NCBI RefSeq assembly: GCF_003675385.1
Contig: NZ_RCWZ01000003.1
Location: forward strand, 620,001-684,000
Source of the DNA: Mucilaginibacter kameinonensis
GTDB taxonomy: Bacteria; Bacteroidota; Bacteroidia; Sphingobacteriales; Sphingobacteriaceae
Reading direction: 5' to 3'
DNA: 64,000 bases
Shown: positions 1 through 7,480 of the stretch, one piece after another
Position numbering within the stretch: the stretch's first letter is position 1
Layout of the letters: each line of letters opens with the position of its first letter
Position numbers and translations under genes: made by a program
Notes under the pieces: model-generated
The model's input: only the letters and a program-made list of their open reading frames with translations
Told to the model about the DNA's origin: nothing
Databases searched by the model: none

Positions 1-1
1 T

Positions 2-238
2 GCCCGCGACTATCTGAACATCATTAAAAAAGAAAATGATTTAGACTGGACTTTTCTGAGCCCTGCCATTCACCTGCATCCAGGCACCCGCACAGGCGTA
101 TATCGTACAGGTACAGACGAGCCGGTATTTAACGACAAGCACGAACACGAAATTTCTGTTGAAGATTTAGCAGTTGCTATACTGGACGAGCTGGAAAACA
201 ACCAGTTTGTAAAAAGAAGATTTACTGTGGGGTATTAA
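2..238 (+). CDS. NAD(P)-binding oxidoreductase, NmrA/YwnB-like, 3' part only
   Basis: The window opens inside this gene; 78 codons and the TAA stop remain. The visible part is the C-terminal end of a Rossmann-type NAD(P)H-binding protein of the NAD-dependent epimerase / putative NADH-flavin reductase kind. Seen: the segment DWTFLSPAIHLHPGTRTG followed by an ISVEDLAVAILDELE stretch and a final basic strand ending in VGY, an ending usual for this family. The dinucleotide-binding N-terminus lies outside the window, so substrate and cofactor cannot be judged. The family call rests on this C-terminal pattern only. Just downstream lies a 25-bp inverted repeat of a dispersed family. Confidence 0.65.
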   Translation, partial: ARDYLNIIKKENDLDWTFLSPAIHLHPGTRTGVYRTGTDEPVFNDKHEHEISVEDLAVAILDELENNQFVKRRFTVGY

Positions 239-256
239 TCTGATTTGATAAAAACA

Positions 257-338
257 CGTCATTGCGAGGTACGAAGCAATCGCGAACTATACAGAGTGGC
301 TCTGCTTATCGGGGATTGCTTCGTACCTCGCAATGACG
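257..338. repeat. Dispersed inverted repeat, family I, copy 1
   Basis: Two perfect 25-nt arms (257-281 and 314-338) starting CGTCATTGCGAGG and ending in GCAATGACG, around a 32-nt centre. The same arms recur perfectly at 44710-44734 and 44780-44804, and a decayed copy is at 8535-8604. It lies between convergent gene ends, so it could also act as a transcript-end hairpin. No ORF inside. Confidence 0.9.
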
Positions 339-358
339 TTATATTAAGATAAGACCTT

Positions 359-1195
359 TTACTTTATAAACTTAGCAGCAACCCAGTCTTTATCCTTTTT
401 GTGGGTAATATATTTCAGGCCGTACTTCCGGGCTTCGTCGGTAATGATATCCAAATCCGGCGATTCGTAAAAACCGCTGAAATAGATCTCACCATCAATC
501 TTTAATACTTCGGCATAACGCTGCATCTGATCGAGCAGGATATTGCGGTTAATGTTTGCCAGGATGGTATCGTACTGTTCGTCAGGAATAACCTCTTTTG
601 AACCACAAAGCGGCTTAATATCAGGTACATTATTAAGGGCCGAATTTTCGATAGTACTTTCGTAGCAAACAGGGTCATAATCGATAGCGGTGATATCATC
701 AGCACCTAATTTGGCGGCCATAATAGCAAGGATACCCGTACCACATCCCATATCAAGCACTTTTTTACCTGCAAATTCATTTTCCAGCATCAGGCTCAGC
801 ATCATAGCCGTAGTTTGATGGTGCCCGGTACCAAAAGCCATTTTCGGGTCGATAACTATTTCATATGCAAACTGAGGTTTAGGCTCATGAAAGGTTGCCC
901 TCACATAGATCTTATCCCCTATCTCAATCGGCTCAAAATTACTTTCCCATACCTCATTCCAGTTTTTTTGCGGAATAAGCGTTATCTCGTAGCTAAAGGT
1001 GAACAGGTCTTTGTAAGGCAATAACTGCTCATCAAGCGCCTGCTGATCAAAAACATCTTCGGGGATATAAGCCTTAAAACCAAGTTCAAGCTCTTCAAAA
1101 GTATCGAAACCTATCTCGCCCAAAGCGTTAATCAGCAAATCCTGCTGGTAATCTTCGGTGGTGATGGTTGTAAAAAATAGTTCGTAGTAATTCAT
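359..1195 (-). CDS. prmA: Ribosomal protein L11 methyltransferase
   Basis: PrmA transfers methyl groups from S-adenosylmethionine to ribosomal protein L11 in the cytoplasm. Counting from the ATG at 1195 (278 aa): an N-terminal substrate-recognition region, then AFGTGHHQTT at about 120-129, the SAM-binding loop DMGCGTG at 148-154, an acidic end of the second strand (AIDYD), and the NINRN motif that replaces the usual NILANPL-type motif. I chose the ATG at 1195 (MNYYELFF) because the family starts at this point; an upstream ATG at 1222 would add nine residues with no family support. It is the last gene of the minus-strand run rpmE2, GlmU-like, tpiA, membrane protein, prmA. Confidence 0.9.
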   Translation of the reverse strand: MNYYELFFTTITTEDYQQDLLINALGEIGFDTFEELELGFKAYIPEDVFDQQALDEQLLPYKDLFTFSYEITLIPQKNWNEVWESNFEPIEIGDKIYVRATFHEPKPQFAYEIVIDPKMAFGTGHHQTTAMMLSLMLENEFAGKKVLDMGCGTGILAIMAAKLGADDITAIDYDPVCYESTIENSALNNVPDIKPLCGSKEVIPDEQYDTILANINRNILLDQMQRYAEVLKIDGEIYFSGFYESPDLDIITDEARKYGLKYITHKKDKDWVAAKFIK

Positions 1196-1249
1196 TTTGA
1201 TTTTTTTGTCATTAAACCTCAACAGAAACCCGGTCGATCGGCAGAGAAT

Positions 1250-1726
1250 TTAAGTGGCAGGTTCAGCTTCGGGTTCGACCAGTTCGCTATCAGTGCTTGT
1301 CCTCTTTCTGTCGAGCAAATACAGTACAACAAAGTTAACCATCCAGTATACAGCTTGTATTTCTGTCATATACCACCAAAAACTTAGCAAGGGTCTGTAT
1401 CCATCTTCGGGTAGCCATATAACGTAGCTCAAGCCCCCGGCAAATAATATACAAACCAAGGCAATGCAAGCTCCGGCTATAAAACGGCCCGAAGCACCTT
1501 TATGTTTAACCCAGTTCCAAAGTGGTATAATGATCAGGTATTGGGTGAGAATGCCATCGACAAGCAGCAAGCCCCAAAAAAGGCTGAAATAAGCCATGAG
1601 ACTGTACAGGTTCCCGTTACCAATTTCGCCAATACGCATGGAGTGATGAGGCATATTGAAATACACAACTGCCCAAAACACGCCAAAATCGACCAAAACC
1701 GGTAGAAGAACTTTTAAAAGCTTCAT
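1250..1726 (-). CDS. Small multi-pass membrane protein, unknown function
   Basis: I do not recognise this 158-aa protein. It has about four hydrophobic segments, at roughly residues 4-24, 42-68, 82-105 and 118-140, separated by short loops, and a hydrophilic acidic C-terminus rich in Glu and Pro. The first segment starts directly at the N-terminus, so it may be a signal anchor. It lies between tpiA and prmA on the same strand, 54 nt before the prmA start, and could be co-transcribed with prmA. The repeat at 1734-1853 separates it from tpiA. No catalytic motif is visible. Confidence 0.75.
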   Translation of the reverse strand: MKLLKVLLPVLVDFGVFWAVVYFNMPHHSMRIGEIGNGNLYSLMAYFSLFWGLLLVDGILTQYLIIIPLWNWVKHKGASGRFIAGACIALVCILFAGGLSYVIWLPEDGYRPLLSFWWYMTEIQAVYWMVNFVVLYLLDRKRTSTDSELVEPEAEPAT

Positions 1727-1733
1727 GCTTTTT

Positions 1734-1853
1734 AGATTTGAGACGTGAGATTTGAGATATGAGATTTTTATTTTTCAATAAACATCACATACGCTCATTA
1801 TGTTTGAAATTAAGCTCAAGTTGTCTCAATACTCAAATCTCACATCTCATATC
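1734..1853. repeat. Inverted repeat of GAGATTTGAG-type words
   Basis: The left arm (1734-1764) repeats GATTTGAGACGTGAG and GATTTGAGATATGAG in tandem; the right arm (1832-1853) reads CTCAAATCTCACATCTCATA, the reverse complement. The spacer is AT-rich. It lies between tpiA and the small membrane protein gene. A transcript could fold into a long imperfect hairpin. Spacers with similar word-like repeats occur at 6360-6440 and 54560-54730. Confidence 0.75.
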
Positions 1854-1862
1854 CAAATAATA

Positions 1863-2627
1863 TTAATTAAACGTTTTAACGATATCTGTAAAATCGCGTG
1901 ATTTCAAAGAAGCACCACCGATAAGGCCACCATCAATATCAGGCTGAGCAAATAGCTCAGCAGCATTGGTTGGGTTACAGCTTCCGCCATATAAAATGGT
2001 AGTAGCATCAGCAACTTCCTGGCCGTATTTAGCGGCAATTTCCTTACGGATAAACTCGTGAATTTCCTGTGCCTGTGCAGATGTAGCGGTTACCCCTGTA
2101 CCAATAGCCCAAACCGGTTCGTAAGCAATAACCAATTTTGCAAACTGATCAGCATCAAGGTGGAAGATACCTTCAACCAGTTGAGTTTTGATCACGTCAA
2201 AATGCGTATTGGCTTCACGCTCCTGCAAAGTTTCACCAATACAGAAGATAGGGCGAAGATCATTTTTTAAAGCAGTATCTGTTTTTTTGGCAAGCAATGC
2301 ATTGGTTTCGCCGAAATACTGACGACGCTCTGAGTGACCCAGGATCACGTAAGCAGCACCTGTAGATTTGATCATCTTAGCAGAGATTTCACCTGTGTAA
2401 GCACCTTTTTCTTCCTGGTGGGCATTTTGCGCGCCAACAGCAACTTTATTATATCCTTTAGCCAATTGTACCAGGCTATGGATGTGAATAAACGGGCTGC
2501 AGATCACTGCTTCCTGCGTGCCGGTAGCCTCATCTTTAACCATGTTGATGATCTCTGAAAATAAAGCTAAACCTTCATTGTAATCAAGGTTCATTTTCCA
2601 GTTTCCGGCAACGATTTTCTTTCTCAT
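1863..2627 (-). CDS. tpiA: Triosephosphate isomerase
   Basis: This cytoplasmic TIM-barrel enzyme interconverts dihydroxyacetone phosphate and glyceraldehyde 3-phosphate in glycolysis and gluconeogenesis. The 254-aa length is normal. All catalytic parts are present: GNWKMN with Lys11, GHSERR with His98, the YEPVWAIGTG signature with the base Glu170 and the flexible loop, and the phosphate-binding segments YGGS and GGLIGGASL near the C-terminus. The start is the ATG at 2627 (MRKKIVAGNWKMN), as is usual. It follows the GlmU-like gene on the same strand with 111 nt between them. Confidence 0.97.
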   Translation of the reverse strand: MRKKIVAGNWKMNLDYNEGLALFSEIINMVKDEATGTQEAVICSPFIHIHSLVQLAKGYNKVAVGAQNAHQEEKGAYTGEISAKMIKSTGAAYVILGHSERRQYFGETNALLAKKTDTALKNDLRPIFCIGETLQEREANTHFDVIKTQLVEGIFHLDADQFAKLVIAYEPVWAIGTGVTATSAQAQEIHEFIRKEIAAKYGQEVADATTILYGGSCNPTNAAELFAQPDIDGGLIGGASLKSRDFTDIVKTFN

Positions 2628-2663
2628 GATTTTATTTTTAGTTGTTTCTATTAGTGTGGAAGG

Positions 2664-2754
2664 TTATTTAGCTGATTAAGTGAGTGGTTATTTGGGTTAT
2701 TATAAGCGGAAAGCTACTCTCCTAATCAACCCAATCAACTACTCACCAAACTTT
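2664..2754. repeat. Dispersed repeat, AATCAACC family
   Basis: The left arm contains GATTAAGTGAGTGGTTATTT and GGGTTAT; the right arm contains CTAATCAACCCAATCAACTA and CTCACC, roughly its reverse complement. Related words occur at 40095-40160, 44820-44880 and 47432-47460. The right arm overlaps the last codons and the TAG stop of the GlmU-like gene. Confidence 0.65.
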
Positions 2755-3929
2755 CTGTACTCTTCTGTTAGTTCAAATATGGCTGTTAATATATTCTGTT
2801 CGGTTTCGTCAAAATCGCGGTGTTCGCGGCGATCAAACACTTTCTGTACGGTTTCAAACATTTTATTGATTAAATAAACTTCAAAACCCTGCGCGCCGCC
2901 CCATGAAAAATCAGGAACGAAATGACTTGGGAAGCCTGCTCCAAAAACATTAGCCCCCACGCCTACTACCGTCCCGGTATTAAACATGGTATTGATTCCG
3001 GATTTAGCATGATCGCCCATGATCAGGCCACAAAACTGCAGACCGGTTTTGCGCAAGCGCTGGGTGCTATAATCCCAAAGCTTTACTTCGGCATAGTTGT
3101 TTTTCAGGTTGGAGTTATTGGTATCTGCACCAATATTACACCACTCGCCTAAAACCGAGTTACCCAGGTAACCTTCGTGCCCTTTTGACGAATATCCCCA
3201 GATCACCGAGTTATTTATCTCTCCCCCAACCCTACAATATGGGCCAATAGTTGTAGCACCATAAATTTTAGCGCCCATTTTCACCTGTGAGTGTTCGCAA
3301 ATGGCAAAGGGTCCGCGAATATGTGTACCCTCCCAAACCTCGGTATTAGCCGACAGGTAGATAGGCCCGTTAGTGGTGTTAAAAGTTGAGCATTCGGCAA
3401 CAGCCCCTTCTTCGGCAAAAAAATCACTACCTATAACAACATTTGTAGCGCTAATAGGTGCACTTGCGCGGCCTTTGGTAAGCAATTGAAAATCTTTACG
3501 AAGTTCGATGTCATTTTTCCTGAAAATATCTTCAGGGTATTTTATCGATACAAAAAGATTAGGATAATTGACAACATCGTTAAACTCCGCATCAGGGTTG
3601 AAGCCTTCTGCTTCTGCAGCATTAAGATTAACGGCTAATAACAGATCATTATACTTAAGCGCCTGCCCACTTTTCAGTTTACTGATTGCTTCAATCAGGT
3701 TTTCATCCGGACATATGGCACCGTTGATAAAAACGTTATCAGCTTCAATATTTACCGGAAACTTTACCTTAAGGTAGTCAAGCGTTTTAAAAGAATATGC
3801 GCTTTTTAAATGCTTAGCCCATTTTTCTGCAATGGTAAGTATACCGATGCGAAGATCGGCTACAGGCCTGGTATAGGTAAGGGGCAGCAGCGACTGATGT
3901 GCGTTATCGTCAAAAAGGATAATTGCCAT
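2739..3929 (-). CDS. GlmU-like sugar nucleotidyltransferase / acyltransferase
   Basis: The protein (396 aa from the ATG at 3929) matches the Bacteroidota GlmU-like family, proposed to make UDP-N-acetylglucosamine. The N-terminus AIILFDDNAHQSLLPLTYTR and VADLRIG is the pyrophosphorylase-like part. From about residue 190 there is a left-handed beta-helix with hexapeptide-type turns (GPIYLSANTEVWEGTHIRGP and following), then a C-terminal helix. The reading frame is open to an ATG at 4046, but that extension would overlap the terminator and the end of rpmE2, so 3929 is preferred. The stop and last codons lie in a dispersed repeat arm. It is the usual partner of tpiA and prmA in this kind of genome. 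Two-step activity is inferred, not shown. Confidence 0.85.
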   Translation of the reverse strand: MAIILFDDNAHQSLLPLTYTRPVADLRIGILTIAEKWAKHLKSAYSFKTLDYLKVKFPVNIEADNVFINGAICPDENLIEAISKLKSGQALKYNDLLLAVNLNAAEAEGFNPDAEFNDVVNYPNLFVSIKYPEDIFRKNDIELRKDFQLLTKGRASAPISATNVVIGSDFFAEEGAVAECSTFNTTNGPIYLSANTEVWEGTHIRGPFAICEHSQVKMGAKIYGATTIGPYCRVGGEINNSVIWGYSSKGHEGYLGNSVLGEWCNIGADTNNSNLKNNYAEVKLWDYSTQRLRKTGLQFCGLIMGDHAKSGINTMFNTGTVVGVGANVFGAGFPSHFVPDFSWGGAQGFEVYLINKMFETVQKVFDRREHRDFDETEQNILTAIFELTEEYRKFGE

Positions 3930-3935
3930 GGCGCA

Positions 3936-3971
3936 AAAATAAAAAAAGTCCCGACTGCAAAGCCGGGACTT
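3936..3971 (-). terminator. Rho-independent terminator of rpmE2
   Basis: AAGTCCCG at 3946-3953 pairs with CGGGACTT at 3964-3971. On the minus strand the hairpin is followed by a run of T. It sits between the rpmE2 stop and the GlmU-like start. Confidence 0.85.
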
Positions 3972-3993
3972 ATAAATATTGTTTGAACAAAAA

Positions 3994-4242
3994 TTACTTT
4001 TTGTTGTAACGTGAGCGGAATTTATCGATACGACCTGCAGTATCAACCAGTTTCATTTTACCGGTGTAGAACGGGTGCGAAGTATGAGAAATCTCTAATT
4101 TAACCAATGGGTATTCGTTACCATCTTCCCATTTAACGGTTTCGCGGGTATCGATGCAAGATTTAGTGATAAAAGAGTAGTCGTTAGACATATCTTTAAA
4201 TACAACTAATCTGTAGTTTGATGGATGCAGATCTTTTTTCAT
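3994..4242 (-). CDS. rpmE2: 50S ribosomal protein L31, type B
   Basis: Structural protein of the large ribosomal subunit. The 82-aa sequence begins MKKDLHPSNYRLVVFKDMS and has the type B features: DYSFITKSCI, the P-L-V-K-L-E-I-S segment, SHPFYTGK and a C-terminal GRIDKFRSRY. The four zinc-binding Cys of the type A form are missing, as expected for type B, so it should be the zinc-independent form. The family length is about 80-90 aa. It has its own promoter box upstream (4287-4294) and a terminator downstream. Confidence 0.97.
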   Translation of the reverse strand: MKKDLHPSNYRLVVFKDMSNDYSFITKSCIDTRETVKWEDGNEYPLVKLEISHTSHPFYTGKMKLVDTAGRIDKFRSRYNKK

Positions 4243-4286
4243 TATATTATATAAACTTACCTTCTGTACTTTACTTAAAAGAGGTG

Positions 4287-4294
4287 CAAATGTA
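4287..4294 (-). promoter_or_regulatory. Promoter -7 box upstream of rpmE2
   Basis: On the minus strand the sequence reads TACATTTG, a match to the Bacteroidota -7 consensus TAnnTTTG, 45 nt before the rpmE2 ATG. A TTTG at 4320-4323 is 25 nt further upstream, slightly too far for a perfect -33 box. Confidence 0.6.
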
Positions 4295-4331
4295 ATAATA
4301 AAAGTGAAAACTGGAAAAGCAAATTAAAAAT

Positions 4332-4396
4332 AGTTCATAGCGTATAGTTCATGGTTCATAGTAGAATCAAAAACCGAACTGAAAAAACTGGCTATG
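4332..4396. repeat. GTTCATGGTTCATAG-type repeat
   Basis: Short repeated words ATAGTTCATGGTTCATAG on the left and GGCTATGAAC on the right form an imperfect inverted repeat. The same words occur in the tandem/inverted block at 54560-54730. Confidence 0.55.
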
Positions 4397-4515
4397 AACA
4401 ATTTATAAAACTCGCCTATCAGAAACTTATTATATATTTCCGGACTAAAATCCGTAGAATTTAAGAATTTATAGAAAATATTACTCTTATTTCTTTCGAT
4501 TCCTAATTCCATAAA

Positions 4516-4926
4516 CTAAATAAACACATTACCTATATCTTCTCTATAACGCGCAATGAACTCATCAAAAGAATTTGCTACAACTTCATAAGCGCAGCCA
4601 CAAATTGCATACACTTCATTTTTGTTACTATCATGTGCATACAACCTGATTGCAAATACCATAACATATATCGAATACTCTGCAAATACAAAGCAGTTTT
4701 CATGTAACGGTAAAGTATTAACTATATTTCTGTAATCCGGGATTCCACCATAATCACCCACCACTTCCTTTACACTTTTAAATTCAGGAAATTTAAAAAA
4801 CGCAAACATATCCTTATTGTAGGCATCAATCTCTTCATCAGTGAGTTTTAAATAAGATCGTAAATCACCAGGAATCAACAATTGATTCCTGGATTGAAAC
4901 AAATCAAGTTCTTCATCCAAAGTCAT
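4516..4926 (-). CDS. SMI1/KNR4 (SUKH) family protein
   Basis: A 136-aa protein with a SUKH-type fold. Seen: an N-terminal segment in which LLIPGDLRSYLKLTDEE matches the family's LP.DL..YL pattern, a middle FFKFPEFKSVKEVV segment, a hydrophobic core ENCFVFAEYSIYVMVFAIRL, and a C-terminal SFDEFIARYRED, the usual final helix. Family members often serve as immunity proteins against polymorphic toxins, but no toxin gene is seen beside it. Its role here is therefore open. It is AT-rich compared with its neighbours. A 62-codon ORF follows 3 nt downstream, but it runs into a dispersed repeat and I do not accept it. Confidence 0.7.
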   Translation of the reverse strand: MTLDEELDLFQSRNQLLIPGDLRSYLKLTDEEIDAYNKDMFAFFKFPEFKSVKEVVGDYGGIPDYRNIVNTLPLHENCFVFAEYSIYVMVFAIRLYAHDSNKNEVYAICGCAYEVVANSFDEFIARYREDIGNVFI

Positions 4927-4987
4927 TTCGCCGGGTATATTTTTTTATTAGGATATACATGTTTTTTAAACGGGCCCCACTGACTTA

Positions 4988-5002
4988 CTTAACACTGTTA
5001 AG
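4988..5002. promoter_or_regulatory. Perfect 15-bp palindrome like the TetR operators
   Basis: CTTAACACTGTTAAG is a perfect dyad with one central base. It shares the TAACA-N-TGTTA core with the operators around the tetR gene at 32593-32607 and 33354-33368. It lies 107 nt upstream of the iscS -7 box and 62 nt upstream of the SUKH gene start. Confidence 0.55.
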
Positions 5003-5108
5003 CACCATATCTGTGTGTACCACTTTGCCCATGTCCAAATATTGTAAATTATTGGTCAGCTTTGATTATTTGCGAAGGTTTTTAGCTGAATTTAGATAAA
5101 AACTTGCG

Positions 5109-5116
5109 TATCTTTG
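5109..5116 (+). promoter_or_regulatory. Promoter -7 box of the isc operon
   Basis: TATCTTTG matches TAnnTTTG and ends 26 nt before the iscS ATG at 5143. It lies inside the 5' extension of the iscS reading frame (ATG at 5104), which argues against that earlier start. The -33 region is weak. Confidence 0.65.
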
Positions 5117-5142
5117 TTTTGTTAATATATTTCAAAAGGACT

Positions 5143-6354
5143 ATGAATATCCCAATTTATTTAGATAACAACGCAACTACACCAATGGACCCACGGGTAC
5201 TGGAGGCTATGTTACCATATTTTAACGAAAAATTTGGTAATGCGGCAAGCCGTAACCATGCGTTTGGCTGGGTTGCTGAGGAGGCAGTTGATTACGCACG
5301 CGAACAGGTAGCCAAATTAATCGGCGCATCTGAAAAAGAGATCATCTTTACCTCTGGTGCTACAGAATCAGATAACCTTGCTATTAAAGGGGTGTTTGAA
5401 ATGTACAAAGACAAAGGTAACCATATCATAACTGCAGTTACCGAGCACAAAGCTGTGCTTGACGCCTGTAAACACGTTGAAAAACTGGGTGGTAAGGTAA
5501 CTTACCTTGCTGTTAAAGAAGATGGCCTTGTTGACTTAGCCGAGCTTGAAGCAGCAATGACTCCGGAAACCATCCTGGTATCTATCATGTATGGTAACAA
5601 TGAGATTGGTGTGATACAGCCGGTTAAAGAAATTGCTACTATTGCCCACAAACACGGTGCTTTGTTCATGACAGATGCAACACAAGCAGTTGGTAAGATC
5701 CCTGTTGATGTAAATGCTGACGGTATCGACTTATTAGCGTTATCAGCTCACAAAATATATGGCCCTAAAGGTGTTGGCGCATTATACGTACGCCGTAAAG
5801 GACCAAGGGTTAAAGTTACGGCTCAGATGGACGGTGGCGGTCACGAACGCGGTATGCGTTCAGGTACCCTTAACGTACCGGGCATTGTTGGTTTAGGTAA
5901 AGCCTGCGAACTTTGCGGCTTGGAAATGGAAAGCGAAGCAAAACGCCTTTCGGCTTTACGTGATAAATTGCAATCTGCTTTAACTGTATTGGAAGAAAGT
6001 TATGTGAACGGTAATGTTGAACACCGCTTACCACATGTAGCTAACATTTCTTTCAAATATGTTGAAGGCGAAGGTTTGATGATGGCCATGAAAGATCTGG
6101 CTGTATCATCAGGTTCGGCTTGTACATCTGCTTCATTGGAGCCATCATACGTATTGAAAAGCTTAGGCCTTTCTGATGATCTGGCACACTCTTCTATCCG
6201 TTTCGGCTTAGGTCGTTTCACTACCGAAGAAGAAGTTGATTACGCTGTAGAAGTAACCAAAAACGCGGTTAACCACCTGCGCGAACTTTCACCACTTTGG
6301 GAAATGTTTAAAGAAGGTATCGACCTTAACTCAATTGAGTGGGCAGAACATTAA
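5143..6354 (+). CDS. iscS: Cysteine desulfurase IscS
   Basis: PLP enzyme that takes sulfur from L-cysteine, forming alanine and an enzyme persulfide, and passes it to IscU and other acceptors in the cytoplasm. The 403-aa length is typical. Motifs: YLDNNATTPMDPRVLEAMLPY at the N-terminus, SGATESDNLA for PLP binding, MTDATQAVGKIPVD, the Schiff-base Lys204 in LSAHKIYGPKG, and the active Cys327 in SSGSACTSASLEPSYVLK, the long-loop class I type. The ATG at 5143 gives the normal N-terminus; the -7 box at 5109-5116 lies within the longer version. iscU follows after 109 nt and iscA after that, so the three form one operon. Confidence 0.96.
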   Translation: MNIPIYLDNNATTPMDPRVLEAMLPYFNEKFGNAASRNHAFGWVAEEAVDYAREQVAKLIGASEKEIIFTSGATESDNLAIKGVFEMYKDKGNHIITAVTEHKAVLDACKHVEKLGGKVTYLAVKEDGLVDLAELEAAMTPETILVSIMYGNNEIGVIQPVKEIATIAHKHGALFMTDATQAVGKIPVDVNADGIDLLALSAHKIYGPKGVGALYVRRKGPRVKVTAQMDGGGHERGMRSGTLNVPGIVGLGKACELCGLEMESEAKRLSALRDKLQSALTVLEESYVNGNVEHRLPHVANISFKYVEGEGLMMAMKDLAVSSGSACTSASLEPSYVLKSLGLSDDLAHSSIRFGLGRFTTEEEVDYAVEVTKNAVNHLRELSPLWEMFKEGIDLNSIEWAEH

Positions 6355-6463
6355 TTTGATTTCGGATTTGGGATGTCCCGTTTCGGATTTCCCATTTACG
6401 ATTTGACATATAAGGGTTTCAAAGACCCAAAACTTATAACTTACGACTTAGAACTTTAAAAAA

Positions 6464-6877
6464 ATGGCATATTCAGATAAAGTAATCGATCACTACACTA
6501 ACCCCCGCAATGTGGGCACTTTGGATAAAAGCAGCCACAAAGTAGGTACTGGTTTAGTTGGTGCACCTGAGTGCGGCGACGTAATGCGTTTGCAAATTCA
6601 GGTTGATGATAACAATGTTATCACCGATGCAAAATTCAAAACTTTCGGTTGCGGTTCTGCAATCGCTTCGTCATCATTGGCTACAGAGTGGCTTAAAGGC
6701 AAAAGCATCGACGATGCTATGAAAATAGACAATATGGATATCGTTGAAGAGCTTGCCCTTCCACCGGTAAAAATTCACTGCTCTGTATTAGCTGAAGACG
6801 CTATCAAAGCAGCAATCAATGACTTCCGCGTAAAAAACGGCTTAGCGCCAATTGAAAGCGAAAAAGTACATCACTAA
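6464..6877 (+). CDS. iscU: Iron-sulfur cluster scaffold IscU
   Basis: Scaffold on which [2Fe-2S] clusters are built from IscS sulfur before transfer to target proteins. The 137 aa contain the three ligand cysteines at 37 (PECGDV), 63 (FGCGSAI) and 106 (HCSVLAEDA), with the Asp of the CGD motif. The LPPVK motif, which in other bacteria is bound by the HscA chaperone, is present just before Cys106. No hscA or hscB is in this window. The start codon follows an A-rich stretch; no Shine-Dalgarno sequence is seen, as usual in this phylum. Confidence 0.97.
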   Translation: MAYSDKVIDHYTNPRNVGTLDKSSHKVGTGLVGAPECGDVMRLQIQVDDNNVITDAKFKTFGCGSAIASSSLATEWLKGKSIDDAMKIDNMDIVEELALPPVKIHCSVLAEDAIKAAINDFRVKNGLAPIESEKVHH

Positions 6878-6887
6878 AAAAGACTTT

Positions 6888-6928
6888 AAGATGCAGGAAT
6901 CAAGAAAACAAGATTTTTTCCTGTATCT
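6888..6928 (+). other. Intercistronic hairpin between iscU and iscA
   Basis: AAGATGCAGGAA (6888-6899) can pair with TTCCTGTATCTT (6917-6928), with one G-T wobble. It may stabilise or process the transcript. No long T run directly follows it. Confidence 0.5.
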
Positions 6929-7009
6929 TAAATTTTAATTAATGTGATACGCAAGAGAAGGCTGAAAAGTCCTGGCTCTTGATTCTAACAATTTTGATTC
7001 TTTTTAAAA

Positions 7010-7336
7010 ATGGTAACTGTAACTGATAAAGCAAAAAGCAAAATAGAACACCTGATGCAGGATGCTGGGCTTGATGCCTCTTATTTCCTGCGTGTGTCTG
7101 TTCAGGGCGGAGGGTGCTCGGGCTTATCGTACAATCTTGATTTTGATAACGAAGAGAAAAAAGGCGATCAGTTTTTTGAAGACCAGGGCGTACGTATGGC
7201 GCTCGACATGAAATCATTCCTGTACCTTGCCGGTACTGAGCTTGATTTTTCAGACGGCCTTAACGGCAAGGGCTTCAACTTCCACAACCCTAACGCCAGC
7301 CGTACATGCGGTTGCGGCGAAAGTTTTTCGGTATAA
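7010..7336 (+). CDS. A-type iron-sulfur carrier, IscA/ErpA-like
   Basis: A 108-aa HesB/IscA-family protein that carries iron or [2Fe-2S]/[4Fe-4S] clusters to apoproteins. The three conserved cysteines are Cys36 in GGGCSGLSY and Cys100 and Cys102 in the C-terminal CGCGESF. Length and motif spacing are as usual. It is the last gene of the isc operon; a strong terminator follows at 7357-7386. The sequence does not decide between IscA, ErpA and SufA, so I give no symbol. The position next to iscS and iscU favours the IscA role. Confidence 0.93.
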   Translation: MVTVTDKAKSKIEHLMQDAGLDASYFLRVSVQGGGCSGLSYNLDFDNEEKKGDQFFEDQGVRMALDMKSFLYLAGTELDFSDGLNGKGFNFHNPNASRTCGCGESFSV

Positions 7337-7356
7337 ATTCAACCTTAAAATAATTG

Positions 7357-7386
7357 AAAAGAGGCGCCTAAAGCGCCTCTTTTTTG
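7357..7386 (+). terminator. Rho-independent terminator of the isc operon
   Basis: GAGGCGC (7361-7367) pairs with GCGCCTC (7373-7379), loop CTAAA, followed by TTTTTTG. A-rich sequence on the other side may let it act on both strands. Confidence 0.93.
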
Positions 7387-7447
7387 TTTGTCGGTTTACT
7401 GCCGCGAGTCTCCATCTTAACTGCCGCGGGCTTCCAGCCCGTGGTTA

Positions 7448-7480
7448 ATTATAATTTCAGCTTTCAGCTGAAATTATAAT
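7448..7480 (-). terminator. 15-bp perfect hairpin at the SnoaL-like gene end
   Basis: Arms 7448-7462 and 7466-7480 pair perfectly around the loop TTC; the core is ATAATTTCAGCT. The last base is the end of the TGA stop codon of the minus-strand gene. There is no strong T run, so it may be a transcript-stabilising or dispersed hairpin rather than a classic terminator. A second short dyad, CGGGCTTCCAGCCCG, is just beside it at 7427-7441. Confidence 0.6.

Noticed and set aside
257..338. CRISPR array or tRNA
   Set aside because: The repeats are single inverted pairs with no regular direct-repeat spacing, and no cloverleaf fits.
3930..4046. Upstream start for the GlmU-like gene
   Set aside because: The extension runs through the rpmE2 terminator and overlaps rpmE2; the family begins at the ATG at 3929.
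4324..4512. 62-codon ORF directly after the SUKH gene
   Set aside because: Its last codons are a dispersed repeat (GTTCATGGTTCATAG words), composition is very AT-rich and no family pattern is seen.
5104..5142. Upstream start for iscS
   Set aside because: The -7 box TATCTTTG lies inside it and the family N-terminus is MNIPIYLDNNATT.
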